Positions 8,587 to 17,267 of a stretch of DNA of 64,000 nt are shown here, piece by piece. The notes under the pieces were generated by a model. That model had not been told where the DNA came from, did no database searches, and saw nothing but the letters and a program-made list of their open reading frames with translations. The translations under genes were made by a program, and so were the position numbers. This stretch comes from Rheinheimera sp. UJ63 (GTDB lineage: Bacteria > Pseudomonadota > Gammaproteobacteria > Enterobacterales > Alteromonadaceae): positions 682,001 to 746,000 of the forward strand of contig NZ_JAKGTQ010000001.1 of assembly GCF_021568285.1 (NCBI RefSeq), given 5' to 3'. Position 1 is the first letter of the stretch; every line of letters starts with the position of its first letter.

Positions 8587-9984
8587 TCACTCGTATTGTT
8601 CACGGTATTTACGCACAATCACCAATGCTACGATATTCAGCAGCAAGGTAATGGCAAACAGGGTTAAACCTAATGCGAAAGCCACCAAAGATTGCGGGCT
8701 AGCAAAGTCGTTATCACCCGTTAATTGATTAACAATGGTTACGGTAACGGTCGAGACGGCTTCAAACGGGTTAGCGGTTAAGCTTGGGCTGTTACCTGCG
8801 GCAAGCACCACAATCATTGTTTCGCCAATCGCCCGGCTCACCGCCAATAACACGGCCCCGACAATGCCGGGTAACGCCGCCGGTAACACGACTTGCCGAA
8901 TGGTTTCAGACTTTGTTGCCCCCAAGCCTAAAGAGCCATCACGTAAGGATTTTGGTACCTGAGTTAAAATGTCGTCGGATAACGATGAAATAAACGGGAT
9001 AATCATAATGCCCATCACCACCCCGGCCGTGAGTGCTGAAGTCGCACGAATCGTCATACCGATGCTTTGCCCGAACTCAGCGAAAAAAGGGCCAACCGTC
9101 ACCAGCGCAAAGAAGCCATAGACAATCGTAGGAATACCGGCCAACACTTCGATAATCGGTTTAACGGTATTGCGTACCCGCTGTGGTGCGTATTCGGCTA
9201 GATATATCGCCACCATCAAACCCAGTGGAATGGCCACCAACATGGCAATCAAAGCCACCAATAAGGTGCCCGCTAACAAAGGGAGTAAACCAAAGCTCCC
9301 TTGGCTTCCGGTTAACGACCCTTCGGCTAAACCAACGGTAGAAAAACGCGGATTCCAGGTAGTGCCAAAGAAAAAGTCTGCCGGGCTAATAAACGAAAAG
9401 AATTTTAAGGTTTCGCCCACCATCGATAACACAATACCCACTGTGGTTAAAATGGCGACGGTTGAGCAAAGCAATAACACGGCCATCAAGGCTTTTTCAA
9501 CTTGATGACGCGCACGTAATGACGGTTGGATCTTTTTAAAACTGAGCAATAAACCTAGCGATGCCAAAATAAACATTAACGCAGTTAACATTAAGGCGCT
9601 TTTCTGCTGCAATGCCGACAGATAACTCGCTGCAGCCACTTCCCAATCAGCCGCTTCGGCAACCACCCCAAAATTATTGGCTAAATTACTAATACGACGC
9701 ATTAATACCGCAGCTTGTTCGCTATCGGTTAACAGTTCTGCAGGCACCGTCGCTAATGTCAGCGTTTGCAGCACACCGGGCGCCAGCCAATTCCACAATA
9801 ATAGCAACAGAAATGGCGGTAACACCGCCCATAAGCCGACCATCATGCCGTAATGATGTGGCCGAGAATGCATACTGGCACTGTTCTGACCGCCCGCCAT
9901 GCGCCGGCTGCGAGTCATGCCAAATTGATAGGCAATCGCCATGAAGATCAGCAGTACAAAAATTAAAGACAGATTATTCATCAA
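8587..9984 (-). CDS. pstC: Phosphate ABC transporter permease PstC
   Basis: A 465-residue permease that pairs with PstA to form the phosphate channel. Four N-terminal hydrophobic segments (about 5-22, 47-66, 128-150, 165-190) and a periplasmic stretch precede the permease domain (about 240-460). That domain holds ATKSETIRQVVLPAALPGI and SRAIGETMIVVLAAG, the EAA-loop and channel signatures. E. coli PstC is about 319 residues, so this is an extended version, matching the extended PstA beside it. A Pho-box match lies about 50 bp upstream of the start, separate from pstS. Confidence 0.95.
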   Translation of the reverse strand: MMNNLSLIFVLLIFMAIAYQFGMTRSRRMAGGQNSASMHSRPHHYGMMVGLWAVLPPFLLLLLWNWLAPGVLQTLTLATVPAELLTDSEQAAVLMRRISNLANNFGVVAEAADWEVAAASYLSALQQKSALMLTALMFILASLGLLLSFKKIQPSLRARHQVEKALMAVLLLCSTVAILTTVGIVLSMVGETLKFFSFISPADFFFGTTWNPRFSTVGLAEGSLTGSQGSFGLLPLLAGTLLVALIAMLVAIPLGLMVAIYLAEYAPQRVRNTVKPIIEVLAGIPTIVYGFFALVTVGPFFAEFGQSIGMTIRATSALTAGVVMGIMIIPFISSLSDDILTQVPKSLRDGSLGLGATKSETIRQVVLPAALPGIVGAVLLAVSRAIGETMIVVLAAGNSPSLTANPFEAVSTVTVTIVNQLTGDNDFASPQSLVAFALGLTLFAITLLLNIVALVIVRKYREQYE

Positions 9985-10036
9985 AGCTCCGCTTTCGCAC
10001 AGAGGACAATTTAGTGGGGGCAGGATAACGCGCTAA

Positions 10037-10055
10037 AGTTGCAGTTTTATGACAG
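10037..10055 (-). promoter_or_regulatory. Pho box upstream of pstC
   Basis: On the minus strand this reads CTGTCATAAAACTGCAACT: a perfect left half-site and spacer, then a degenerate right half-site (16 of 19 consensus positions by my count). TATCCT about 9 bp downstream is a plausible -10. This gives pstCAB a promoter of its own besides read-through from pstS. Confidence 0.65.
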
Positions 10056-10090
10056 TCACAGCAAACAACCCTGTTGTTTAGCACAAACTA

Positions 10091-10172
10091 AAAAAAACCA
10101 CCTTTACAAGTCTGCTGATCAGTTAGCGGTGAGGCTTAACTGACCTGCATTAATCTTGCAGGTGGTTTTTTT
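10091..10172 (-). terminator. Branched hairpin between pstS and pstC (terminator or attenuator)
   Basis: Long A and T tracts bound complementary arms (AAAAAACCACCT at 10092-10103, AGGTGGTTTTTTT at 10160-10172) that enclose a second perfect hairpin (CAGTTA at 10120-10125 with TAACTG at 10137-10142). It lies 12 bp after the pstS stop codon. Such a structure could stop most transcripts after pstS and so make binding protein exceed permease; that role is inference. Confidence 0.7.
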
Positions 10173-10184
10173 AGAATACTGAAA

Positions 10185-11213
10185 TTACAGTGACTTTTTA
10201 CTACGAATGGCCGCTAAGATTTCAGCACGCTCGTCATCCGCTAATGGGATCAGACCGGCAAATTCTAGCGGGCTGGCTTCACCCGAGGCCGCATCCGATA
10301 CAAAGTATTCAGCAAATTGCTGTAAACCAGGGATCACGCCGATATGCTCGCCTTTCACATAGAAAAACAATGGCCGTGACACTGGATAGGCGCCTGAAAT
10401 AATGTTCTCAACAGTAGGAACCACACCATCAACAGTGGCCACTTTAATGCGGTCACGATTCGACTCATAGAAACTTAAACCAAATACGCCCACGGCGTCT
10501 TTTTGTGCTTGTAAACGCGCTAAGGTTTCAGTGTAGTCACCCGCAATTTCAACTACGGCGCCGTCAGTACGCATGGCTAAACAAAATTCACCCTGCTGAT
10601 CCTTTGACATGGTTTTGATTTCAGGCAAAGACTTACACCCTTCTAAAACCACTTTTTCTTCGTACACTTCGCGCGTACCATGGTTAGAACCGGGGATGGC
10701 TAACAAGATGCTTTGATCAGGCAATGACTTATCAATTTGCGACCAACGCGTGTAAGGATTCGCCACCATTTTGCCGTTTTGTGGCACTTGCGCGGCTTGC
10801 GCGAGAAACACATGCTCAGGTTTTAAAGCAAAGGTTCCGGCATCCACTCGTGAGGCAAATACAATACCGTCGTAGCCTATTTTCACTTCAATAATGTGTT
10901 TAACGCCATTGGCTTTACACGCCTCCACTTCCGCAGGGCGAATTTGCCGCGATGAGTTAGCCACATCAATAGTATTGGTACCCACGCCTTGGCAGAACTG
11001 GCGTAAACCACCTGAAGAACCGCCTGAACCCACAACAGGTGTCTTGAACTGAGCAAAGTTATTGCCAAATTCTTCTGCCGCAATAGATGAGAATGGCAGC
11101 ACGGTAGACGAGCCAGCAATTTGAATGGTGTCACGGGTACTTTGTGCAGTTGCCGCAAAACTGATACTTAAAGCAGTGATTAAAGCCAGCTTAGAAAATG
11201 TTTTGATTTGCAT
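10185..11213 (-). CDS. pstS: Phosphate-binding periplasmic protein PstS
   Basis: A 342-residue periplasmic solute-binding protein with signal peptide cut near residue 23 (AATAQS). The mature start IQIAGSSTVLPF and the motif VVGSGGSSGGLRQFC are the phosphate-binding loops of the PstS family; later SNHGTREVYEE and TDGAVVEIAGDY also fit. It captures phosphate and hands it to PstCA. The coding region ends in the branched hairpin described above. Upstream, 123 bp separate it from the chemoreceptor gene on the same strand. I see only a poor Pho-box match in that gap, so pstS may partly be read from the chemoreceptor promoter. Confidence 0.95.
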   Translation of the reverse strand: MQIKTFSKLALITALSISFAATAQSTRDTIQIAGSSTVLPFSSIAAEEFGNNFAQFKTPVVGSGGSSGGLRQFCQGVGTNTIDVANSSRQIRPAEVEACKANGVKHIIEVKIGYDGIVFASRVDAGTFALKPEHVFLAQAAQVPQNGKMVANPYTRWSQIDKSLPDQSILLAIPGSNHGTREVYEEKVVLEGCKSLPEIKTMSKDQQGEFCLAMRTDGAVVEIAGDYTETLARLQAQKDAVGVFGLSFYESNRDRIKVATVDGVVPTVENIISGAYPVSRPLFFYVKGEHIGVIPGLQQFAEYFVSDAASGEASPLEFAGLIPLADDERAEILAAIRSKKSL

Positions 11214-11336
11214 AAATTCATTCCTCGATTGCAGAAGGTTATCTCAACCCCTGTAGTCTGCCTGTGTAATATTGCATTAATGTGACAAGCAAGAATTTGT
11301 TTATTTTACTAGGTGTTCATTGCACCTGCGCAAAGG

Positions 11337-12977
11337 TTATTGAATGCGAAATTGCCGCCAACCGGCACTCAGTTGCTCCGCAACGGCCGAAAGTTGCTCA
11401 CTCGCCTCAGCTGATTGTGCGGCACCATCATGCAGTTGCTGACTTGCCGCATGCAGCAAACTAATTCCGCTGACAAAGCGCGTAGTCACCGCCTGTTGAC
11501 CCGAACTCGATAAAGCAATTTGTTGGTTAAACTGGGCTAGCCTGCTGACTTCTGCCGCAATATCCCGAAACACAGCTTCAGTGTTACGTGCTTGCAAAAC
11601 ACTACACTCTGCCTGCTCTGCGGCTTGATCAATGGCGGCAACCGCGTGATCGGCCTGTTGTTGCAACGTATTAATCATCTCGCGGATTGATTCAGTCGCC
11701 GCCTTAGTATTGCCTGACAACGTTCGCACTTCATCAGCCACCACCGAAAACCCTCGCCCTGCTTCACCGGCACGTGCCGCTTCAATCGCTGCATTTAACG
11801 CCAGTAAATTTGTTTGCTCTGAAATACTGCCAATCACTTCCAAGACACTGGAAATTTTGCCCGCATCGCCTTGTAAACTGCGCATCAAATCGCGCGATTG
11901 CAACATAGTTTTCTCAAGAAGCTCAGAGCTTTGCATACTTAGTAACGCATCAGCACTGCCTTGTTGGCAAAGGTGTTGTGCACGGGTCGCACTGTCGGTT
12001 GCCGCTGCAGTTTGACTGACCACTTGATTTAGTGCGGCACTCATCTCTGCCACCGCCAAGGCCAGCTGATCGGCTTGATGAGCCTGCTGCCCTGCCCCCG
12101 TATTGACTTGCTCACTAATGGTTTGTGCTTGGCCGGCTTGTTGACTGAGCGCCGAAGAACTCGCTCCCAATTGTTGTAGTAGAACCGCAAAACGACCAAG
12201 CATTTGATTTAACGCTCTGGCCGCCTCTGCAATTTCATCATGGCCTGCCTCATCAGCTCTTAAGGTGAGATCAGCCTGCTGTGATAATTGCAATAACATG
12301 TCACGCAACCGTTGCAGCGGTTGATTAACCGCAACACGGGTACGCCAAATTAACGCTAACACCAATAGCAATAAAGCTGCACCGCCATATAAATACCCCT
12401 GTAGCATGGCTAAGGTTAATTGCTCAGCCTGATCGCGTACTTCGGCAGCGGTGGCAATTTGCTGCTCCACAAACTGCTCTGCTTGCACCGTAAACGGCGC
12501 AATGTGTTGTGACACTTCGTAAGTAATGGTCGATTCATTAAGAATTTTAACTAGCAAGGCATCTGAACCAGCAAACGCTATCCATTGCTGATAATGCTGG
12601 ATCGCCTTTGCAAAAGCGGTGTCTAATTGTTCAAGTAACACCGCATCCTCTGCGGTTTTGGCTATACGTTGATCGATAAACTGCTGCCAATGCTGTTCGG
12701 CCTCTAGCAGTAATTGTTTAACCTGCTGCTGAGTCTGCTCAGCGCTAATCCAGCCCGTTCGATACTGTTGTAACAAACTTAAACCTTGTTGCTGCAAAAG
12801 TTTTTGCGGTGTCATCACATGCGTTAAAATCACCAAATGCTGGGCATATAATTGATGAAATAAACGGTCTTTGGCTGTAGCTGCCCAAAAGCTGGCTAAT
12901 AACACCACCACTAATAATATGCAGGGGATCAGCCCAAGTAGCACAACACGTTTAGCAATGGTCAGTTTAAGTCGCAT
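11337..12977 (-). CDS. Methyl-accepting chemotaxis protein, Pho-regulated candidate
   Basis: A 546-residue transmembrane chemoreceptor. TM1 spans about 11-33, a helical periplasmic domain rich in glutamine about 34-187, TM2 about 188-210, HAMP about 211-265, and the signalling coiled coil the rest. The hairpin tip is canonical: [20 protein letters not shown] followed by [14 protein letters not shown]. The periplasmic part looks like a four-helix bundle rather than a PAS or Cache fold. It is adjacent to pstS on the same strand and has the best Pho-box match in the window upstream. By analogy with Pseudomonas aeruginosa CtpL, which senses phosphate through PstS, it may mediate phosphate taxis; that is inference. 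Confidence 0.92.
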   Translation of the reverse strand: MRLKLTIAKRVVLLGLIPCILLVVVLLASFWAATAKDRLFHQLYAQHLVILTHVMTPQKLLQQQGLSLLQQYRTGWISAEQTQQQVKQLLLEAEQHWQQFIDQRIAKTAEDAVLLEQLDTAFAKAIQHYQQWIAFAGSDALLVKILNESTITYEVSQHIAPFTVQAEQFVEQQIATAAEVRDQAEQLTLAMLQGYLYGGAALLLLVLALIWRTRVAVNQPLQRLRDMLLQLSQQADLTLRADEAGHDEIAEAARALNQMLGRFAVLLQQLGASSSALSQQAGQAQTISEQVNTGAGQQAHQADQLALAVAEMSAALNQVVSQTAAATDSATRAQHLCQQGSADALLSMQSSELLEKTMLQSRDLMRSLQGDAGKISSVLEVIGSISEQTNLLALNAAIEAARAGEAGRGFSVVADEVRTLSGNTKAATESIREMINTLQQQADHAVAAIDQAAEQAECSVLQARNTEAVFRDIAAEVSRLAQFNQQIALSSSGQQAVTTRFVSGISLLHAASQQLHDGAAQSAEASEQLSAVAEQLSAGWRQFRIQ

Positions 12978-13022
12978 GACACACCTGTCTTCATCCTAAA
13001 AAAGGATACCTTAACAAGCGGA

Positions 13023-13041
13023 TATGGCTGTTTTATGACAG
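13023..13041 (-). promoter_or_regulatory. Pho box upstream of the chemoreceptor gene
   Basis: On the minus strand this reads CTGTCATAAAACAGCCATA, matching 17 of 19 positions of the PhoB consensus by my count, 46 bp before the chemoreceptor ATG. No strong -10 is seen at the ideal distance (TAAGGT is the nearest). Confidence 0.65.
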
Positions 13042-13131
13042 GATAATAAAGGGGTAAAGCAGCAAACGAAATGAATGAAAGACTCACGAAAAGGAGTATA
13101 ACAACGGCTCAACCAGCCGCAAAATAACCCA

Positions 13132-13155
13132 AGTTTAAACACTCTGGTTTAAACT
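13132..13155 (-). terminator. Inverted repeat after the HiPIP gene
   Basis: Perfect 9-bp arms AGTTTAAAC and GTTTAAACT around ACTCTG, extended outward by AACC/GGTT. On the minus strand the hairpin is followed by TTATTTTG. It lies 21 bp after the HiPIP stop codon, so it is most likely its terminator. Confidence 0.6.
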
Positions 13156-13176
13156 CAGGTTGAGGTGGAGGCAACG

Positions 13177-13467
13177 TTAAGCTTTTTTAACCCAAGCAGA
13201 GCACCAGCCTTCAGAGGCCACTAATTTACCTGGGAAAATAGCACATGGCCGCCATTCTTCACCATCAGCACCTTGCACTAAGCTACAGTTTGCACATTTC
13301 TGATCGGCTTTCTCAGACTTGTGCGTGTATTTCATTGCGGCCGCTAACGGATCATCTAACTTTACCGGCTCGGCAGCAAAAGCTCTTAAGCTAACGCCAC
13401 CCACGGTCATACCAATCACTGCACCGGCAGAGATCTTGAAAAAATTGCGACGATTAATATTATTCAT
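13177..13467 (-). CDS. High-potential iron-sulfur protein (HiPIP), Tat-exported
   Basis: A 96-residue precursor. The ATG at 13467 has GGAG 7 bp upstream; a longer reading to 13557 lacks such a site. It begins with a twin-arginine signal (NRRNFFKISAGA, cut near ALA/AFA about residue 31). The mature domain of about 65 residues has the four-cysteine HiPIP pattern: CANC, then RPCAIFPG, then GWCSAW, and ends in a lysine-rich tail. It would carry one [4Fe-4S] cluster as a soluble periplasmic electron carrier. It stands alone, with no cytochrome or oxidase gene beside it, so its redox partner cannot be told from context. Confidence 0.93.
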   Translation of the reverse strand: MNNINRRNFFKISAGAVIGMTVGGVSLRAFAAEPVKLDDPLAAAMKYTHKSEKADQKCANCSLVQGADGEEWRPCAIFPGKLVASEGWCSAWVKKA

Positions 13468-13786
13468 GATGTTTCTCCTGCATTGTTGCTTATTATAATA
13501 CTGATGAATGCGCGTTGTGGATTTGATAAGCATCAAGTTTCCACTGAGTTGTGCCACGCCATCTCTGGTTTAACTATTGCCATGCTAAACCCAGTGTAGA
13601 TGATTTCGTATTTATTACCGCATAAATTTTTGCTTTGCAGCCCACACCGCCATCAAACCTCGTTTTTACCGCTTTGGTCGCTTTTTCAATAGTGATCAAA
13701 AAGGCATGCTAGCCAGCCCCACCCTGTCTGCGTTATTGTTGTTGTAAGCTGTAATAGGAAGCAAAAGACTTCAGGAAAACCACACC
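13468..13786. other. Intergenic region between HiPIP and DUF819 genes
   Basis: 319 bp between divergent genes. On the minus strand TATAAT at 13497-13492 could be the HiPIP -10, but no good -35 lies 17 bp upstream. AGGAAAA just before 13787 is the ribosome-binding site of the plus-strand gene. I see no clear operator or repeat. Confidence 0.5.
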
Positions 13787-15025
13787 ATGCAAAACTCTGC
13801 TGTTCTGTTTAACAATGATGCTGTGTTATTTGGCGTCATTACGGTCATTCTGGGGGTGGTATTTTATACCAGCCACAGCAGTCACCGTTATTGCCAAGCG
13901 TTTTATCGTTTTGTTCCCGCCTTGTTACTTTGCTATTTTTTACCGTCACTGTTAAATACTTTTGGGTTAATCGATGCAGAAGGCTCGTCGATTTATCATG
14001 TCGCTTCACGTTACTTACTCCCCGCTAGCTTGGTGCTGTTTACATTAAGCGTCGACTTTAAAGCGATTTTAGGGCTAGGGCCTAAAGCCTTAATTATGTT
14101 TTTAACGGGTACCTTGGGCATTATGATCGGTGGGCCCATCGCGTTATTAATTGTTGGTAGCCTTGCGCCTGATGCCCTGGGTGGCGATATTTGGCGTGGC
14201 ATGACCACCATTGCCGGTAGCTGGATTGGTGGTGGCGCCAATCAAACCGCGATGAAAGAAGTGTTTGAAGTGGATAACACGATTTTTTCGGTGATGATCA
14301 CCGTTGACGTGATCATGGCGAATATTTGGATGGCGGTGTTATTAATTTGGGCCAGTCGCGCTGAGAGTTTTGATAAGAAAACCGGAGCGGACACCAGCGC
14401 CATTCGCGAGTTAAAACAACGTATCGAACACTATCAAGCGCAGCATGCACGGATACCGCAACTGCATGATTTGATGTTGATTATTGCGGTAGGTTTTGGT
14501 GCCACAGCCATAGCGCATTTTGCTGCCGATGGTATTGCGCCTTGGATAGCCAAAGAAGCGCCACAATTAGCCATGTACAGTCTGACCAGTACCTTTTTCT
14601 GGTTGGTGGTGGTAGCCACGACGCTGGGGTTATTATTATCTAACACCAAACTCAGAAAACTGGAAGCCGTAGGCGCATCTAAAATGGCCTCAGTGTTTTT
14701 ATATATACTGGTGGCCAGTATTGGTATGCAAATGGATATCCGCGCTATTTTAGATTACCCCATTATGTTTGTGGTTGGCGTAGTGTGGATGGCCATTCAT
14801 GCCGGTTTACTGGTCATTGTGGCAAAGTGGATTAAAGCGCCATTGTTTTATCTGGCTGTGGGCAGCCAAGCGAATGTCGGGGGTGCGGCCTCGGCCCCCA
14901 TTGTCGCAGCGGCCTTTCACCCGTCACTCGCGCCGGTTGGGGTATTATTAGCGGTACTCGGTTATGGTGTCGGCACTTATGGTGCTTATCTGTGTGGGCT
15001 TATGCTGCAGTTTGCTGCGCCTTAA
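13787..15025 (+). CDS. DUF819 family integral membrane protein
   Basis: A 412-residue inner-membrane protein with about 10-11 hydrophobic segments and a short charged loop near 190-220 (SFDKKTGADTSAIRELKQR). Blocks such as GSWIGGGANQTAMKEVFEV and GSQANVGGAASAPIVAAAFHPSLAPVGV repeat a glycine-rich pattern in the two halves. That pattern is characteristic of the DUF819 family (Bacillus YjcL-like), which resembles sodium-coupled transporters in having two inverted halves. Transport substrate is unknown. It is a single gene with its own ribosome-binding site and a terminator shared with typA. Confidence 0.85.
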   Translation: MQNSAVLFNNDAVLFGVITVILGVVFYTSHSSHRYCQAFYRFVPALLLCYFLPSLLNTFGLIDAEGSSIYHVASRYLLPASLVLFTLSVDFKAILGLGPKALIMFLTGTLGIMIGGPIALLIVGSLAPDALGGDIWRGMTTIAGSWIGGGANQTAMKEVFEVDNTIFSVMITVDVIMANIWMAVLLIWASRAESFDKKTGADTSAIRELKQRIEHYQAQHARIPQLHDLMLIIAVGFGATAIAHFAADGIAPWIAKEAPQLAMYSLTSTFFWLVVVATTLGLLLSNTKLRKLEAVGASKMASVFLYILVASIGMQMDIRAILDYPIMFVVGVVWMAIHAGLLVIVAKWIKAPLFYLAVGSQANVGGAASAPIVAAAFHPSLAPVGVLLAVLGYGVGTYGAYLCGLMLQFAAP

Positions 15026-15042
15026 GGGCGCTTTCTACACAT

Positions 15043-15070
15043 AAAAAAGCCAGCTTTCGCTGGCTTTTTT
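15043..15070. terminator. Bidirectional terminator between DUF819 gene and typA
   Basis: A perfectly symmetrical hairpin: A6, GCCAGC, TTTC, GCTGGC, T6. It lies 17 bp after the plus-strand stop and 16 bp after the end of typA on the minus strand, so it can serve both convergent genes. Confidence 0.92.
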
Positions 15071-15086
15071 ATTACGGCTCTACCGA

Positions 15087-16922
15087 TTAATCGGCTTTAC
15101 GATTTGCACGCTTACGGTCGTTTTCCGTTAAATGACGCTTACGGATCCGGATTGACTTTGGCGTCACTTCAACTAATTCATCGTCGTCAATAAACTCTAA
15201 CGCTTGCTCTAAAGCATAACGAATAGGTGGTACTAAGTTGATCGCTTCGTCAGTACCTGAAGCACGTACGTTAGTTAACTGCTTGCCTTTTAAACAGTTA
15301 ACAGTCAGATCGTTGCTACGGCTATGAATACCGATAACCTGACCTTCATACACTTCTTCAGCATGACCAATAAACATACGGCCGCGCTCTTGCAAAGAGA
15401 AAATCGCATAACCAGCGGCTTTACCCATCGCATTGGAGATCATCACGCCGTTCATACGTTGACCGATAGAACCGCCTTTATGCGGGCCATAATGGTCAAA
15501 GCTGTGGTACATCAAACCGGTACCAGAAGTAATCGTCATAAATTCCGTACGGAAACCGATTAAACCACGACTTGGCATTAGGAAGTCCATACGGTTACGA
15601 CCTTTACCATCGGGTTGCATGTTGGTCATTTCGGCTTTACGTTCGCCCATCTTTTCCATGATGGTACCTTGATGCTGTTCTTCACAGTCAATGGTCACGT
15701 TTTCCATCGGTTCCATTTTCACGCCGTCTATGGTTTTCATAATCACTTCTGGCCGAGACACCGCTAACTCAAAACCTTCACGACGCATGTTTTCAATTAA
15801 CACACCTAAGTGTAATTCACCACGGCCTGACACTTTGAATTTGTCACCGTCTTCGGTTTCTTCAACGCGTAAAGCGACGTTGTGTTTCAGTTCGTTTTGT
15901 AAACGCTCTAAAATCTGACGTGAAGTAACAAACTTACCCTCTTTACCGGCGAAAGGTGAAGTGTTGACTTGGAAAGTCATGGTAACGGTGGGCTCATCAA
16001 CTTGTAACGCCGGTAAAGGTTCAACCTTAGTGGTGCTACAAATGGTGTCAGAAATTTTTAATTCGCCTAAGCCAGTAAAGGCAACAATATCACCTGCCTG
16101 CGCTTCTTGTGTTTCGATACGCTCTAAACCTAAGTAACCGAATACTTGGCCTACTTTGCCGTTACGCTTGGTCCCGTCAGCACCAACGATCGTCACTTGC
16201 TGGTTCGGTTTTAATGAACCACGCTTGATACGGCCGATACCGATAATGCCTAAGTAGCTAGAGTAATCTAACTGAGAAACCTGTAATTGGGTTTCGCCAT
16301 TTAATTCAACGGCTGGAGGGGCAACGTACTTAACGATAGCTTCAAATAAATCTGTGATGTCGTCTTTTTTCACGTCGGCTTCTAATGAAGCCCAGCCATT
16401 CAGGCCTGACGCATAAACAATTGGGAAATCTAATTGGTCATCAGAGGCGCCTAAGTTATCGAATAAATCGAAAACTTGGTCGATAACCCAATCTACACGA
16501 GCACCTGGCTTATCAACTTTATTGATAACAACGATAGGCTTTAAACCATGAGCAAAGGCTTTTTGTGTTACGAAACGCGTTTGTGGCATGGGGCCTTCAA
16601 CCGCATCAACTAACAACAATACCGAGTCAGCCATTGATAAAACACGTTCTACTTCACCACCGAAATCAGCGTGTCCTGGTGTATCCAGAATATTGATATG
16701 GTAACCGTTCCAACGTACAGAAGTGTTTTTAGCCAGGATAGTAATACCCCGCTCTGACTCCTGCGCGTTTGAATCCATCATCCGTTCTTGTAACTTAGCA
16801 CGGGCATCGAAGGTTCCGGATTGTTGCAACAGCTTATCAACCATGGTTGTTTTACCGTGGTCGACGTGGGCAATAATAGCGATGTTACGTAATTTATCTA
16901 AATATGAAGCGGTAACGCTCAT
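15087..16922 (-). CDS. typA: Ribosome-associated translational GTPase TypA/BipA
   Basis: A 611-residue GTPase of the elongation-factor family. The G domain has [15 protein letters not shown] (G1), RGITI (G2), [15 protein letters not shown] (G3), NKVDKP (G4) and an ASG-type G5. A beta-barrel domain, two EF-G-like alpha/beta domains and the BipA-specific C-terminal region ([36 protein letters not shown]) follow. Length is close to E. coli BipA. It binds ribosomes and assists 50S assembly and growth under stress or cold. The start at 16922 has AGAGGA upstream. It is monocistronic, divergent from glnA, as in enterics. Confidence 0.98.
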   Translation of the reverse strand: MSVTASYLDKLRNIAIIAHVDHGKTTMVDKLLQQSGTFDARAKLQERMMDSNAQESERGITILAKNTSVRWNGYHINILDTPGHADFGGEVERVLSMADSVLLLVDAVEGPMPQTRFVTQKAFAHGLKPIVVINKVDKPGARVDWVIDQVFDLFDNLGASDDQLDFPIVYASGLNGWASLEADVKKDDITDLFEAIVKYVAPPAVELNGETQLQVSQLDYSSYLGIIGIGRIKRGSLKPNQQVTIVGADGTKRNGKVGQVFGYLGLERIETQEAQAGDIVAFTGLGELKISDTICSTTKVEPLPALQVDEPTVTMTFQVNTSPFAGKEGKFVTSRQILERLQNELKHNVALRVEETEDGDKFKVSGRGELHLGVLIENMRREGFELAVSRPEVIMKTIDGVKMEPMENVTIDCEEQHQGTIMEKMGERKAEMTNMQPDGKGRNRMDFLMPSRGLIGFRTEFMTITSGTGLMYHSFDHYGPHKGGSIGQRMNGVMISNAMGKAAGYAIFSLQERGRMFIGHAEEVYEGQVIGIHSRSNDLTVNCLKGKQLTNVRASGTDEAINLVPPIRYALEQALEFIDDDELVEVTPKSIRIRKRHLTENDRKRANRKAD

Positions 16923-17096
16923 GAATATGTATCCTCTGTGGCACTAGATGACCATAATGACCACCAGGCAAACGCATTTTAAACTTAAGGGCGCGTATTC
17001 TACTCTTTATTTGTCTGAAAGAAAAATTCCATGCGCGCTTTTACTGATTTTTTTTCAGGCGGTTAATTTTCCGCTACACTGAAAGCCAGCCCGCGA

Positions 17097-17134
17097 AGCA
17101 CCAACTTGATGCAACAAAGCACCACCTTGGTGCA
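17097..17134 (+). promoter_or_regulatory. Paired NtrC binding sites of glnA
   Basis: Two 17-bp sites match the NtrC pattern TGCACY-N5-GGTGCA: AGCACCAACTTGATGCA at 17097-17113 and AGCACCACCTTGGTGCA at 17118-17134. Their centres are 21 bp apart, two helical turns, as in a classic NtrC enhancer. The sigma-54 promoter begins 63 bp downstream. Confidence 0.88.
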
Positions 17135-17196
17135 AAGTTATCATTTGGCTGTGCTGATTTTTTTAAATAGTTAATAGATACATAAACTTAGTATGT

Positions 17197-17212
17197 TGGC
17201 ATATATCTGGCA
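17197..17212 (+). promoter_or_regulatory. Sigma-54 promoter of glnA
   Basis: TGGCATATATCTGGCA has the invariant GG and GC doublets of a -24/-12 promoter exactly 10 bp apart. Transcription would begin near 17224, leaving a leader of about 44 nt before the glnA ATG. Confidence 0.85.
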
Positions 17213-17267
17213 TTTAACAGGGCAACATACAATACAACTGCTCAAATTGGTTCACTTGGAGGACTGC

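Noticed and set aside
11214..11336. Possible Pho box directly upstream of pstS (TTGTCAC near 11281-11288)
   Set aside because: Only one half-site is recognisable; neither neighbour at 11-bp spacing matches the PhoB pattern.
13468..13557. 30-residue longer HiPIP precursor
   Set aside because: It would place residues before a standard Tat signal; the ATG at 13467 has GGAG at the right distance.
17193..17267. In-frame ATG giving a 494-residue glutamine synthetase
   Set aside because: The ATG lies at the sigma-54 promoter, upstream of the expected transcript start; the start at 17268 has a strong ribosome-binding site and the exact family length.
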